The notes beneath the pieces are model-generated. The model worked only from the letters and a program-made list of their open reading frames with translations, ran no database searches and had not been told where the DNA came from. Shown here in pieces: positions 43,532-53,419 of a DNA stretch of 64,000 nt. Made by a program: the position numbers and the translations under genes. This DNA comes from Agromyces laixinhei (lineage in GTDB: Bacteria; Actinomycetota; Actinomycetes; Actinomycetales; Microbacteriaceae): assembly GCF_006337065.1 (NCBI RefSeq), contig NZ_CP040872.1, positions 496,001 through 560,000 of the forward strand, read 5' to 3'. The stretch's first letter is position 1, and each line of letters begins with the position of its first letter.

Positions 43532-44336
43532 GCTGCCCACCGCGACAGCGCGCCCCGAACTCGACCCGGCACGGCAGTCGATCCCCAAGCGGGTGCACGT
43601 CAGCCTCTGGACCAGCTACATCACGCTGCTGCGCTGGACGCTGGCGCAGATCGGCAGCCTGTTGCCGCTCGTCATCATCATCCAGGCGCTCCTCGCCGCC
43701 GGCATCATCATCGGGTTCGGCTTCCTCATCCCCGACATCGACTCGTCGACGGCGATGTTCCTCTCGACGGGCGCGCCCACCGTACTGCTCCTCACCATCG
43801 GGCTGGTGATCGTGCCGCAGGGGGTCTCGCGAGCCCGTGCCGACGGCACCTTCGACTACATGCGCTCGCTGCCGATCGCCCGCCCGCTCCTGTTCGCTGC
43901 CGACCTCACGGTGTGGCTCATCATCGCGCTGCCGAGCGTGGCCGTAGCGATCGTCGTGGGGTGGCTCAGGTACGACCTGGTCTTCTCGTTCGACTGGCCC
44001 CTGCTCATCGCCGCGGCCATTCTCGTCACCGTGATGGCGACGGCGGTCGGCTACGCGATCGCCGTGAGCCTGCAGCCGATGCTGGCGCAGCTCGTCTCGC
44101 AGGTGCTCGTGTTCTTCGTGCTCCTGTTCTCGCCGATCACCTTCGCCGCCAGTCAGTTGCCCGAGTGGTTCCAGACGGTGCACGATTTCCTGCCGCTCCG
44201 CCCCGGGGCGGACCTCCTGCGGTCCGGATTGGCCGCCGACAGCTTCGAGGCGAGCGGCCGAGACCTGCTCGTGCTGATCGCGTGGTGCGTCGTCGGCATC
44301 GCGATCACCATTCGGGCGCTCGTTCGCCGCCGCTGA
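43524..44336 (+). CDS. ABC-2 type transporter permease
   Basis: 270 residues with six membrane helices ([100 protein letters not shown] and a C-terminal one near [16 protein letters not shown]). A polar segment [19 protein letters not shown] after helix 2 and [20 protein letters not shown] before the last helix are typical of ABC-2 exporters such as the DrrB group. Partner of the ATPase that it overlaps. Substrate unknown; efflux of a toxic compound fits with TetR control. Confidence 0.93.
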   Translation: MSELPTATARPELDPARQSIPKRVHVSLWTSYITLLRWTLAQIGSLLPLVIIIQALLAAGIIIGFGFLIPDIDSSTAMFLSTGAPTVLLLTIGLVIVPQGVSRARADGTFDYMRSLPIARPLLFAADLTVWLIIALPSVAVAIVVGWLRYDLVFSFDWPLLIAAAILVTVMATAVGYAIAVSLQPMLAQLVSQVLVFFVLLFSPITFAASQLPEWFQTVHDFLPLRPGADLLRSGLAADSFEASGRDLLVLIAWCVVGIAITIRALVRRR

Positions 44337-44510
44337 CCGCGCTCAGGCCCTCGCGGCTCAGCCCGCGCCCAGCCGGTTGCCGCGACCCGCGACCTGCCCG
44401 CGACCCGCGAATGCGGCCCATCGAGCGCTGGCGCGCCACGCGGCATCCGTCTAGCGTGAGAGCCGGGGGAGATTCGGCGCGCAAGCCGGAATACCAGCCC
44501 TCTCGACAAA

Positions 44511-44531
44511 GTTGAGTTAAGTACACTCAAG
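44511..44531. promoter_or_regulatory. HAIR element (HspR operator) of clpB
   Basis: GTTGAGT-N7-ACTCAAG, one base off the HAIR consensus, with a perfect right half. It lies 22 nt upstream of the clpB start and would overlap the transcription start or leader. It links clpB to HspR encoded 30 kb away in the dnaK operon. Confidence 0.92.
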
Positions 44532-44552
44532 TTTTGAACGAAGGGAGAGCCT

Positions 44553-46775
44553 GTGGCCAACATGCAGGGTGCGCCGAGCACGCAAGAGGAAGAGCAGAAG
44601 TCGGCGCTCGAACAGTACGGCGTCAACCTCACCGAGATCGCGAAGGCGGGCAAGCTCGACCCCGTCATCGGGCGTGACTCCGAGATCCGCCGCGTCAGCC
44701 AGGTGCTCACGAGGCGCACGAAGAACAACCCCGTGCTCATCGGCGAACCCGGCGTCGGCAAGACCGCCGTCGTCGAGGGGCTCGCCCAGCGCATCGTCGC
44801 GGGCGACGTCGCCGAGTCGCTGAAGGGCAAGCAGCTCATCTCGCTCGACATTTCGGCGCTCGTCGCGGGTGCGATGTACCGCGGCCAGTTCGAGGAGCGG
44901 CTGAAGGCCGTGCTGAAGGAGATCAACGACGCCGAGGGTCAGATCATCACCTTCGTCGACGAACTGCACCTGCTCATGGGTGCGGGTGGCGGCGAGGGCT
45001 CCGTCGCGGCCTCCAACATGCTGAAGCCCATGCTCGCCCGCGGCGAGCTGCGGCTCATCGGCGCGACCACGCTCAACGAGTATCGCGAATACATCGAGAA
45101 GGATGCCGCGCTCGAACGCCGATTCCAGCAGGTGTACGTCGGCGAGCCGAGCGTCGAAGACACGATCGCGATCCTGCGCGGACTCAAGGGCCGCTACGAG
45201 GCGCACCACGGGGTCACGATCTCCGACGCCGCGCTCGTCGCCGCGGCATCCCTGTCGAATCGCTACATCTCGGCCCGCCAATTGCCGGACAAGGCGATCG
45301 ACCTCGTCGACGAAGCCATGTCGCGCCTCAAGATGGAGATCGACTCTTCGCCGGTGGAGATCGACCAGCTGAAGCGTCAGGTCGACCGCTTGCGGCTCGA
45401 GGAGCTCGCCCTCAAGAAGGAGAAGGACGACGCGTCGAAGGAGCGGCTCGGAAAGCTGCGCGAGACGCTCGTCGAGCAGGAGCGCGAGCTCGCCGGTCTC
45501 GAGGAGCGCTGGGCGCGCGAACGGATGTCGCTGAACCGCGTCGGCGAGCTGAAGAAGCAGCTCGACGAAGCGATGACGCAGCGTGACCGCGCCATGCGCG
45601 AGGCCGACTACGCGACGGCGTCGAAACTCGAGTACGAGACGATCGCTCGGCTGCAGCGCGACGTCGTCGAGGCGGAGCGGGCAGAGCAGGCCCCCGATGA
45701 GCCGCGCATGGTCAACGAGCAGGTCACCGAGGAGGACATCGCGCAGGTGATCGCCGCCTGGACCGGCATCCCCGTCGGCAGGCTCCTGCAGGGCGAGACC
45801 GAGAAGCTGCTGCACCTCGAGCAGGAACTCGGAAAGCGACTCATCGGCCAGAAGCGCGCCGTCGCGGCGGTCGCCGACTCGGTGCGCCGCTCGCGCGCCG
45901 GCATCAGCGACCCCAACCGGCCGACCGGGTCCTTCCTCTTCCTCGGCCCGACGGGCGTCGGCAAGACCGAACTTGCGAAGGCCCTCGCCGAGTTCCTCTT
46001 CGACGACGAGCACGCCATGGTGCGCATCGACATGTCGGAGTACGGCGAGAAGTTCTCGGTCTCCCGCCTCGTCGGCGCGCCCCCCGGGTATGTGGGATAC
46101 GACCAGGGCGGTCAGCTCACCGAGGCCGTGCGTCGTCGCCCGTACTCCGTCATTCTCTTCGACGAGGTCGAGAAGGCGCACCCCGAGGTGTTCGACGTGC
46201 TGCTGCAGGTGCTCGACGACGGGCGTCTCACCGACGGCCAGGGTCGCACCGTCGACTTCCGCAACACGATCCTGATCCTCACGTCGAACCTCGGTTCGCA
46301 GTACCTGATCGATCCATCGCTCAGCTGGGACGAGAAGCAGCAGGCCGTGCTCGCGGCCGTGCGGCAGTCGTTCAAGCCCGAGTTCGTGAACCGGCTCGAC
46401 GACATCGTCGTGTTCTCCGCGCTCAACGAGGAGGAACTCGGCGAGATCGTGAACCTCTACATCGACCGGCTCGGGGTGCGGCTGCACGAGCGGCGGCTGC
46501 AGCTCGGGGTCACCCCCGACGCTCGGGCGTGGCTCGCCGAACGCGGCTACGACCCGCTGTACGGAGCCCGGCCGCTGCGCCGCCTCATGCAGCACGAGAT
46601 CGACGACCGGCTCGCCCGGGCGCTGCTCACCGGAGAGGTGCGCGACGGCGACACCGTCGTGGTCGGGCTCGAGGGCGACGGCGAGTCGCTCTCGGTCGCT
46701 CGCGCCGAGGTGCCGGTCGGAGGCGGGGCCGCGTCTGGCTCCGACGACGTCATCGACGCCGAGATCATCGAGTAG
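44553..46775 (+). CDS. clpB: ClpB-type disaggregase lacking the N-terminal domain
   Basis: 740 residues against about 860 in E. coli ClpB. The first AAA domain starts at once after 35 residues: [20 protein letters not shown], Walker [15 protein letters not shown], Walker [12 protein letters not shown]. The coiled-coil middle domain spans about 255-360 ([40 protein letters not shown]). The second AAA domain has [23 protein letters not shown], the pore loop [13 protein letters not shown], and [20 protein letters not shown]. The tail ends [10 protein letters not shown]. ClpB rescues aggregates with DnaK. The GTG start follows AAGGGAGAGCCT; a HAIR site is just upstream, so HspR control is likely. 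No trace of the Clp_N repeats exists upstream. Confidence 0.94.
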   Translation: MANMQGAPSTQEEEQKSALEQYGVNLTEIAKAGKLDPVIGRDSEIRRVSQVLTRRTKNNPVLIGEPGVGKTAVVEGLAQRIVAGDVAESLKGKQLISLDISALVAGAMYRGQFEERLKAVLKEINDAEGQIITFVDELHLLMGAGGGEGSVAASNMLKPMLARGELRLIGATTLNEYREYIEKDAALERRFQQVYVGEPSVEDTIAILRGLKGRYEAHHGVTISDAALVAAASLSNRYISARQLPDKAIDLVDEAMSRLKMEIDSSPVEIDQLKRQVDRLRLEELALKKEKDDASKERLGKLRETLVEQERELAGLEERWARERMSLNRVGELKKQLDEAMTQRDRAMREADYATASKLEYETIARLQRDVVEAERAEQAPDEPRMVNEQVTEEDIAQVIAAWTGIPVGRLLQGETEKLLHLEQELGKRLIGQKRAVAAVADSVRRSRAGISDPNRPTGSFLFLGPTGVGKTELAKALAEFLFDDEHAMVRIDMSEYGEKFSVSRLVGAPPGYVGYDQGGQLTEAVRRRPYSVILFDEVEKAHPEVFDVLLQVLDDGRLTDGQGRTVDFRNTILILTSNLGSQYLIDPSLSWDEKQQAVLAAVRQSFKPEFVNRLDDIVVFSALNEEELGEIVNLYIDRLGVRLHERRLQLGVTPDARAWLAERGYDPLYGARPLRRLMQHEIDDRLARALLTGEVRDGDTVVVGLEGDGESLSVARAEVPVGGGAASGSDDVIDAEIIE

Positions 46776-46778
46776 GAC

Positions 46779-47972
46779 CTACCGGTCTTCGGTGCGGTCG
46801 TCTTCTTTGAGGATGCGCGGCAGGTATCCGAGATCGTCGAGTTGACGGATGACGAACTGACCCAGTGGTGCTCTCGCGAGTGACACCCGGTAGAAGCGTT
46901 GGCCGCGTTCATCGTGGACGAGCAGACCGCGCTTCACGAGCGACCGGATCGCCACCGAGCGTTGCGATGGGCTTCCCGGCAAGGCCGGCTCGAGGTCCCT
47001 CGCCTTCACGACCTCGCGGCGCGCCGCGATCTTGAGGGCTGCGCCTTCGTATGCGGTCGCGGCGCCACTGGCAGTCAGCCGGTCGATCGCAGGGTCGATC
47101 AGTTTGTCCATGACGAATGAGAAGTCCTGCATCTGCACCAGGCGTTCGAGATCGACGTGCAGGCCGCGTACGAAGAACTCGCACCAAGCCACGGTTCCTG
47201 CTGCCGAAAGATCATCGGCGGCCTCCAGCGCCGCGTAGTAGCCGTCGCGATCATTGCCGAACACCGCGGTGGGATTCACAGCACGGTACCCGGGAACCGA
47301 GTCGAACCCGTTGCGCCGCAACATCGCGTAGGTGAACAGGCGCGACACGCGGCCGTTGCCGTTCGTGAACGGATGGATCCAGACGAACCGGTGATGTGCG
47401 ATCGCCGCGTGGAGCATCTGCTCGTGCGGAGGCATGCTGCGATTCGCGAAGTCGAGGAGCTCTGACATGTCGGCGTGAACATACACAGGCGATGGCGGCG
47501 AATGGGCTGAGTCGCTGATCGACACTTCATTGGCGCGATACTCGCCCGGAGTCCGGTCTCCCTCGCGACGCAGCCCGTTCGCGGCGATCCGATGGAGTTC
47601 ACGGACGAAGACATGAGTCAACGGTTGAGACGGATCGATCGTGTCGATGAAGTCGATGCCGTCGAGGATGTTGGAGATCTCACGAAGCGAATCTGACGTC
47701 TGTGGTGCCGCCGATCCAACGGCTGGGAGATCGCTCAATGCGTCATATACCGTGGTGCGGTTGCCTTCGATACGCGCAGAGATCACACTCATGACGACAC
47801 GGAACAAGGCATGGAGCTCCGTCAGGGTTCTTGCCGGAGTCGTCCCGCTGCCGAGATTGCCGCGGAGCCGTTCGATCTCGAATGCGTACCGCACGAGCTC
47901 CGAGCTGAAATCGACTGGTGGCAGTTCGTACTTCTTGTTCACGATGCTGGCCTCTATTTGTGGGCTGGTCAA
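46779..47972 (-). CDS. Fic family protein (AMP transferase type), class II
   Basis: 397 residues. The Fic active loop HPFTNGNGRVSR is at residues 200-211, with catalytic His200. An inhibitory helix motif S65-A-R-I-E69-G fits (S/T)xxxE(G/N) located N-terminal to the Fic domain, as in class II enzymes, whose Glu blocks ATP binding until released. The C-terminal 120 residues form a winged-helix-like domain (GSPSQRSVAIRSLVKRGLLV, HDERGQRFYRV). Such proteins transfer AMP to target proteins; targets are unknown. The gene ends only 3 nt from clpB, convergent, with no terminator between them. Confidence 0.93.
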   Translation of the reverse strand: MTSPQIEASIVNKKYELPPVDFSSELVRYAFEIERLRGNLGSGTTPARTLTELHALFRVVMSVISARIEGNRTTVYDALSDLPAVGSAAPQTSDSLREISNILDGIDFIDTIDPSQPLTHVFVRELHRIAANGLRREGDRTPGEYRANEVSISDSAHSPPSPVYVHADMSELLDFANRSMPPHEQMLHAAIAHHRFVWIHPFTNGNGRVSRLFTYAMLRRNGFDSVPGYRAVNPTAVFGNDRDGYYAALEAADDLSAAGTVAWCEFFVRGLHVDLERLVQMQDFSFVMDKLIDPAIDRLTASGAATAYEGAALKIAARREVVKARDLEPALPGSPSQRSVAIRSLVKRGLLVHDERGQRFYRVSLARAPLGQFVIRQLDDLGYLPRILKEDDRTEDR

Positions 47973-48096
47973 GAACTATTTGTGCATGTTGTCGATTCTA
48001 TCCCGGAAAATCAAGGGGTCTGTGGAGCGCTTGATCGTCACTATTTGCGAACGCGGTATCCGCTATTTGCGGAGTCCGGGTATGGCACGCCGCCGC

Positions 48097-49369
48097 TCAG
48101 GGCGCCGTGCTCTCCTCGGGTTCGGGGGCGCGCACGCCGTTCGCGCCCGCCGGGATGCGGCGCTCGAGGGCGATGGCGAGCACACCGATGCCGAGGCATC
48201 CGGCGACCATGATCGCGATGTACCACGCCCCCAATCCGTGGTCGAGCAGCATGCCCGCCGCGATCGGGCCGGCGATCGCCCCGCCCTGGAAGGCCGCAGA
48301 GTTGATCGCGTTGTAGCGGCCGCGATTGTGGTCGGAGGCGAGGTCGTTGTAGATCGCGGGAACCGTCGGCTGCAGTAGCGTCTCGCCGAACGCGAAGACG
48401 CCCATGAAGGCGAGCACGCCGATCGCGGCCGCCAGCGAGTCGGGCAGGAGCCCTGCGGTGCCGAGGATGAGCCAGGAGCAGGCCCAGACCCCGGCCATCA
48501 CCCACATCACCCGGGTGCGCCGCTTACCGCTGATCTTCGCGAGCACGGCGAACTGCAGCAGCACGATGACCGCGGTGTTCACGGCGAACGAGAACCCGAT
48601 GACCCGGGTCGAGACTTCGGCCACCTGCCGCGCGTACGCCGGGAAGCCAGCCTCCATCTGGCCGTAGCCGATGAACATGGCGAGGAACGTGAGCAGCGTC
48701 AGCCAGAGCACCGCGGGCTTGCGGAGGATCTTGCGGTACCCGCCCGCCGCTGCAGACTCCTCGCTCGGCTCCGCCTGCGTGTGCACATTGCGGAGCGGCC
48801 AGAGGAGCAGCGCCATCGGGCACCAGGCTCGTCGCGGCGTCGATGAGGAAGATCACGGTGAACGTCTCGGGCGAGTGCACGTCGACGTAGAAACCGCCGA
48901 CGATGCCGCCGACCCCGATGCCGAGGTTCAGGAGGGCGAAGTTCACGCCGAAGTACTGCTGCCGCAGGTCGCCCGAGACCACCGCAGCGATGAGCGCATT
49001 GAAGCCGGGCCACGAGACGCCGAAGTTGACGCCGATCAGCACGAGCGCGACGGCGGCGACAGAGGGGTGCGTCGCGAAGGCGAGCAGGGTGCAGCCGGCG
49101 ATCATCGAGACGAGGCCGACGAGCAGTACCGCCCGTGCGCCGAAGCGGTCGATGAGGGTGCCGCCCGGGCCCGTGACGATGAGTCCGACCACGGCGATGA
49201 GGCTCATGAGCGCGCCCGAAAGCCCGAGGTCGAACCCTCGCACCTCGTGCAGGTAGATGATCGTGAACGGCAGGGTGAGCCCTCGGCCGAGCGTCTGGAT
49301 GGCGACGGTCGACAGCAGCCAGCGCCCCTCGGTGGGCAGGGCGCCCCAGAAGCCTCGCATGCCCGTCAC
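48097..49369 (-). pseudogene. MFS transporter gene split by a one-base frameshift
   Basis: Two frames join into one MFS protein of about 423 residues. The first 185 codons from ATG 49369 give MTGMRGFWGALPTEGRWLLS, TLGRGLTLPFTIIYLHEVRG, GPGGTLIDRFGARAVLLVGL, up to IDAATSLVP. The rest, from MALLLWPLRNVHTQ, continues in another frame with GYGQMEAGFPAYARQVAEVS, FGETLLQPTVPAIYNDLASD and HNRGRYNAINSAAFQGGAIA to 48097. A single extra base in the GGG at 48818-48820 explains the shift. Apart from this the sequence is intact, so either the mutation is very recent or it is a sequencing error. Drug efflux would be the usual role. Confidence 0.85.
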
Positions 49370-49388
49370 CCATGCATCCTTTCGGATA

Positions 49389-49635
49389 CCTCCGACATCG
49401 CGCGTCGAGGTCGCGGATCAGATCGTCGACATTCCCACGCGGCAGCCGGGGGAGCGCGCTCGTCAGCACCGATGCCGCGACCCAGCGCTGCGGATGCCCG
49501 GGAACGGCGGGCACGAGCTTGAAACCGACGCTGCGCCCGTGGCGCGTGATCTCGTGCTCTTCACCGCTGGAGCGCACTCGTCGGTACACCTCGGCCGGAT
49601 TCTTGCTTCAGCTCACGAGACGTGATGGTTCGCAT
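49389..49635 (-). pseudogene. frameshifted Phd-type antitoxin
   Basis: The frame from ATG 49635 starts MRTITSRELKQESG, the N-terminus of the Phd/YefM family, and stops soon in the first frame. After a shift near 49593 the second frame continues VYRRVRSSGEEHEITRHGRS and VGFKLVPAV, the rest of the DNA-binding domain, then ALPRLPRGNVDDLIRDLDA. One extra base explains the change. No toxin gene adjoins; the MFS gene starts right behind. A TGTAG-N7-CTACA dyad upstream fits an antitoxin operator. Confidence 0.6.
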
Positions 49636-49653
49636 GCTCGATCGTCCTGCAGG

Positions 49654-49670
49654 TGTAGCGCACGTCTACA
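49654..49670. promoter_or_regulatory. possible antitoxin operator
   Basis: TGTAG-N7-CTACA, 19 nt before the start of the broken phd-like gene, has the length and TGTA/TACA core often seen as operators of this antitoxin family. Weak on its own. Confidence 0.4.
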
Positions 49671-49725
49671 ACGTGGGCGGGGCAGTAGCCACCCGCGGTT
49701 CACCTCGCGGGCGTAGGGTTCGAGC

Positions 49726-51291
49726 GTGCTGCTGAACTTGGGAACGCGCACCGACGGCGACCTGTTCGTGAAGACCGACGCCGGTGTCGTCAAGGGTGTG
49801 CGCCGGCGGGGAGTGCGCGTGTGGCGGGGCATCCCGTATGCGGCCTCGACCGCGGGCGACCGTCGATTCCGGCCGCCGCTGCCGCCGCCCGGCTGGGACG
49901 GCGTGCGAGACGCCGCGGAGTACGGGCCGGTCGCGCCGCAGAAGCGCAAGGGCCAGTTCATCGGTGCGTCGCCGCGGCTCGTGCGCAGCGAGGACTGCCT
50001 CAGCGTCAACGTCGTCGCGCCCGACGAGTCGGATACCCCGGCCGGCGGCCGACCCGTGATGGTGTTCATCCACGGCGGCGCCTACAGCGTCGGCTCGTCG
50101 GGCGAGTACCCCCGGCAGGGCGAGGGGCTCGTGCGCCGCCACGGCGTCGTCTACGTGAGCCTCAACTACCGGCTCGGAGCGCTCGGGTGGCTCGACTTCC
50201 GGCCGTACTCGTCGCCGCGGCATCCGTTCGAGTGCAACCTGGCGCTGCGCGATCAGGTGGCCGCTCTCGAGTGGGTGCGCCGCAACATCGGCGCGTTCGG
50301 CGGCGACCCCGGTAACGTCACGCTGTTCGGCGAATCCGCCGGCGGCAACTCGGTGACGACGCTGATGACCGTGCCCGCCGCCGAGGGGCTGTTCCAGCGG
50401 GCCATCGCCCAGAGCGCGCCGGTGAACGCCGTGTACCTTCCCGAGACCGCGGCGGCCTGGGCGCGCGAGTACGTCGGCATTCTCAGCGGCCTCGTCGACG
50501 ACGACGACCTCGAGAGCGAATCGACGGATGCCGCGGCCACCATGCTGCGGGCAGCGGATCCCATGCTGCTCGCCGAGGCGACCACCGCCCTCACCGTGCG
50601 CACGCCCGACGAGAACCCGGGCACGATCAGCCTCGCGCCCGTCATCGACGGCGAGTTCCTGCCGCATCGCCCGCTCGACGCGTTCCGCGACGGACTCGCG
50701 CACCGGGTGCCCCTCGTGATCGGCACCAACGACCGCGAGGGGTCGCTCTTCGAGGGGCGCATCAGCATCCTCCCGTCGACGAAGCCGCGCATCCGCGCGA
50801 TCTTCACGAACACGAAGAAGAAGGCGCGCAAGGCGATCAAGCGGCAGTATCCGGGCCTGCCCGAGCGGAGGCCGGCCGCCGATTTCGCCGGTGACTTCAC
50901 CTTCTGGTTCCCGACCGTGAAGGCCGCCGAGCGGCATTCACGGTACTCCCCCGTCTACTTCTATCGATTCGATGCAGCCCCCCGGATGCCGCGGCTCCTC
51001 GGTCTCGACGCGACCCACGGCCTCGAGCTCTTCGCCCTGTTCGAGAAGTTCGACACCCCGGTCGGCACCGCACTCACGGTGTTCGGCGGACGGCGGATGT
51101 TCCGTGAGGTCGGGCGGCGGATGCAGCTGTGCTGGACGTCGTTCGCGGCATCAGGCGTGCCCGGCTCCGCGTGGCCGCGCTACGACGAGCTCGAGCGCGG
51201 CACCCTGGTCTTCGACGGCGTCGATCGCGTCGAGCTCGACCCGCGCCGTGAGAAGCGACTGGCGTGGCAGGAGTTCGTGCCGCACGTGTGA
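49726..51291 (+). CDS. carboxylesterase/lipase family protein (type B)
   Basis: 521 residues. It has the type-B carboxylesterase landmarks in order: RVWRGIPYAASTAGDRRFRP near the start, SEDCLSVNVVAP, the oxyanion hole MVFIHGGAYSVGS, the nucleophile TLFGESAGGNSVTTLM, the acid in GTNDREGSLFEG and the His in DATHGLELFALF. A basic stretch TNTKKKARKAIKRQYP is in the lid part. There is no signal peptide, so it is cytoplasmic. Hydrolyses carboxylic esters; natural substrate unknown. Downstream lies a repeat-rich region with a large inverted repeat. Confidence 0.93.
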   Translation: MLLNLGTRTDGDLFVKTDAGVVKGVRRRGVRVWRGIPYAASTAGDRRFRPPLPPPGWDGVRDAAEYGPVAPQKRKGQFIGASPRLVRSEDCLSVNVVAPDESDTPAGGRPVMVFIHGGAYSVGSSGEYPRQGEGLVRRHGVVYVSLNYRLGALGWLDFRPYSSPRHPFECNLALRDQVAALEWVRRNIGAFGGDPGNVTLFGESAGGNSVTTLMTVPAAEGLFQRAIAQSAPVNAVYLPETAAAWAREYVGILSGLVDDDDLESESTDAAATMLRAADPMLLAEATTALTVRTPDENPGTISLAPVIDGEFLPHRPLDAFRDGLAHRVPLVIGTNDREGSLFEGRISILPSTKPRIRAIFTNTKKKARKAIKRQYPGLPERRPAADFAGDFTFWFPTVKAAERHSRYSPVYFYRFDAAPRMPRLLGLDATHGLELFALFEKFDTPVGTALTVFGGRRMFREVGRRMQLCWTSFAASGVPGSAWPRYDELERGTLVFDGVDRVELDPRREKRLAWQEFVPHV

Positions 51292-51317
51292 GTGTTCCGT
51301 CGTGCACGCAGTGGTGA

Positions 51318-51460
<143 letters not shown>

Positions 51461-51466
51461 TTGGAA

Positions 51467-51536
51467 TGTAGGACTCAGGGCGGTTTGTAGGACGCGGTTG
51501 CACCGGCCTGTCCTACAAACCGCCGATCGTCCTACA
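51467..51536. repeat. 70-bp interrupted inverted repeat with repeated TGTAGGAC
   Basis: TGTAGGAC-N4-GGCGGTTTGTAGGAC (51467-51493), a 16-nt loop, then GTCCTACAAACCGCC-N4-GTCCTACA (51510-51536). The two 27-nt arms pair perfectly except for the 4-nt bulges TCAG and GATC. Each arm holds two TGTAGGAC words. It could be a terminator or a mobile palindromic element; the structure is stronger than a normal terminator. A GC-rich tract with GGGCCGCGCCCC copies follows to about 51593. Confidence 0.85.
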
Positions 51537-51666
51537 GTCCCGCGCGCCCGGCGCGCGCCCCGGCCGCGCCCCGGGCCGCGCCCCGGGCGGAGCACGGGCC
51601 GCGTCCCGCACGATGCTCGTCGCGTAGCGGTGTCGCAGCGGCGGCCCGAGGCCTAGGCTCGACCTC

Positions 51667-52716
51667 ATGCTCGCCACCGTCATCCACGCGCCCCGTGACA
51701 TCCGAGTCGAGACCGTGCCCGACCCCGTGCTCTCGACCGGCGGCGACGCGATCGTGAAGGTCGTCGCCGCGTGCGTCTGCGGCTCAGACCTCTGGCCCTA
51801 CCGCGGCGTGACGCCGACGCACGAGCCGCATCGCATCGGTCACGAGTTCGTCGGCGTGGTCGAGGCGATCGGGTCGGATGTCGCGGGGGTCGCCGTCGGC
51901 GACTTCGTGATCGCCCCCTTCTACGTCTGCGACAACACCTGCATCAACTGCCGCAACGGCGTGTCGACGTCGTGCCTGAACGGCGGGTGGTGGGGTTCAG
52001 ACGATCGCGCCGGGGCGTTCGCCGACGGCGCGCAGGGGGAGCGCGTGCGGGTGCCGCTCGCCGACGGAACGCTCGTCGTCGTGCCCGGCCCCGTGGGCGA
52101 TGACGAGGTGCCGGGGCTCCTCACGCTCGCCGACGTCATGGGCACCGGCCACCACGCCGCCGTCTCCGCAGGGGTCTCCGCGGGTGACTCGGTCGCCGTC
52201 GTGGGCGACGGCGCCGTCGGTCTCTGCGCGATCATCGCGGCGAAGCGGCTCGGCGCCACGACGATCATCGCGATGTCGCGGCATCCGGATCGCCAGGCGC
52301 TCGCCCGCCGATTCGGCGCGACCCACGTCGTCGAAGCGCGCGGCGACGACGGGGTGGCCGGGGTGCACGAGCTCACGGGCGGCATCGGGGCCGACCGGGT
52401 GCTCGAGTGCGTCGGCACGAAGGAGTCCATGGACCAGGCGATCCGATCGACCCGCCCGGGCGGCATGGTCGGTTACGTCGGGGTGCCGAACGGCGGGCCC
52501 GAACTGCCGGTGCGGCCGCTCTTCAACCGCAACGTCGGCGTGAACGGCGGCGTCGCTCCCGTGCGCGGCTATATCGAGGAACTGCTGCCCGACGTGCGGT
52601 CGGGCGCCATCGAGCCCGGGCTCGTGTTCGACCTCGAGCTTCCGCTCGCCCGGGCAGCCGAGGCGTACGCCGCGATGGATGAACGGCGCGCGACCAAGGT
52701 GCTGCTGCGTCCGTGA
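51667..52716 (+). CDS. zinc-dependent alcohol dehydrogenase (MDR family)
   Basis: 349 residues. The catalytic zinc ligands are expected in CVCGSDLWPYRG (Cys) and HRIGHEFVGVVE (His-Glu). The structural zinc loop is altered: CDNTCINCRNGVSTSC still holds four Cys. The NAD(P) fold shows SVAVVGDGAVGLCAIIAA (GxGxxG) and a basic patch MSRHPDRQALARRFGA suggesting NADP. LFNRNVGVNGGVAPVRGYI and a C-terminal EAYAAMDERRATKVLL are typical of this class. Oxidises or reduces an unknown alcohol/aldehyde. The terminator at 52768-52799 follows. Confidence 0.94.
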   Translation: MLATVIHAPRDIRVETVPDPVLSTGGDAIVKVVAACVCGSDLWPYRGVTPTHEPHRIGHEFVGVVEAIGSDVAGVAVGDFVIAPFYVCDNTCINCRNGVSTSCLNGGWWGSDDRAGAFADGAQGERVRVPLADGTLVVVPGPVGDDEVPGLLTLADVMGTGHHAAVSAGVSAGDSVAVVGDGAVGLCAIIAAKRLGATTIIAMSRHPDRQALARRFGATHVVEARGDDGVAGVHELTGGIGADRVLECVGTKESMDQAIRSTRPGGMVGYVGVPNGGPELPVRPLFNRNVGVNGGVAPVRGYIEELLPDVRSGAIEPGLVFDLELPLARAAEAYAAMDERRATKVLLRP

Positions 52717-52767
52717 GCGCCGGCTCGATGAAGCCGCCAACGAGATCGCATGCCGATCCGCCGCATC

Positions 52768-52799
52768 GGCGCCCGGCCACCTGAGCGGTGCCGGGCGCC
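52768..52799. terminator. bidirectional terminator
   Basis: Stem GGCGCCCGGC (52768-52777) with GCCGGGCGCC (52790-52799), 12-nt loop, between the convergent alcohol dehydrogenase and nitroreductase genes. Confidence 0.8.
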
Positions 52800-52806
52800 C
52801 GTTCGA

Positions 52807-53400
52807 CTACTCGCCGAGCAGCACGAGCTCCTCGAGCGGCTTGCGCAGCCTCGGCGCGACCTCGCGCTCCCGGAGCACCTCGGGCAGGGCGTTGGCATCG
52901 CCGACCACGCCGATCGTCGTGATCGAGACGATCTCGAGGTTCGGGGCGAGCGCGAAGACCTCGTGCAGCTTCGCCGCATCGAAGCCGCCCATCTGGTGGG
53001 TGTGCAGGCCCTCGTGCTGCGCCTGCACGGTGAGGTGCGCGACCGCTTGGCCGAGGTCGTAGCGCGCCCACGGGTGCGGGTTTCCATCGGCGTCGGCGAT
53101 CTCGGCGATGTTGATCACGAGGGCGGCGGCCGAGTCGGCCCAGACCTGGTTGAAGCCCGCCATCGCATCATGCGCTGCGGTGAAGGCGGACGTGCCGCGG
53201 CGGGCGACGACGAAGCGCCACGGCTGCGAGTTGTTCGCCGAAGGGGCCCAGCGCGCCGCTTCGAGCACGGTGCGGAGCACATCGGGATCGATCACGGCTG
53301 CGGGGTCGAAGGCCCGTGGGCTCCAGCGATCGACGAGGGCGCCGATGAGCGGTGCGGAGGTGTCGGCCCGACGGGAGGCGGGTTCGGAGACGAGCGTCAT
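52807..53400 (-). CDS. nitroreductase family protein (RutE/NfnB-like)
   Basis: 197 residues. The FMN-binding start is RWSPRAFDPAAVIDPDVLRT, followed by ARWAPSANNSQPWRFVVARR, the family's hallmark. The centre has WARYDLGQAVAHLTVQAQHE and GLHTHQMGGFDAAKL, the end IGVVGDANALPEVLRERE. Members reduce nitro compounds, malonic semialdehyde or quinones with NAD(P)H. The ATG at 53400 lacks a strong ribosome site. On the coding strand a run of 11 C lies 20-30 nt upstream (G11 on the top strand), which could affect expression by slippage. Confidence 0.92.
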   Translation of the reverse strand: MTLVSEPASRRADTSAPLIGALVDRWSPRAFDPAAVIDPDVLRTVLEAARWAPSANNSQPWRFVVARRGTSAFTAAHDAMAGFNQVWADSAAALVINIAEIADADGNPHPWARYDLGQAVAHLTVQAQHEGLHTHQMGGFDAAKLHEVFALAPNLEIVSITTIGVVGDANALPEVLREREVAPRLRKPLEELVLLGE

Positions 53401-53419
53401 GCTGGTGCTGCTTTCTTGC

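Noticed and set aside
44517..46595. 692-codon open frame antisense to clpB
   Set aside because: Shadow of clpB caused by high GC at third codon positions; no start signals or known motifs.
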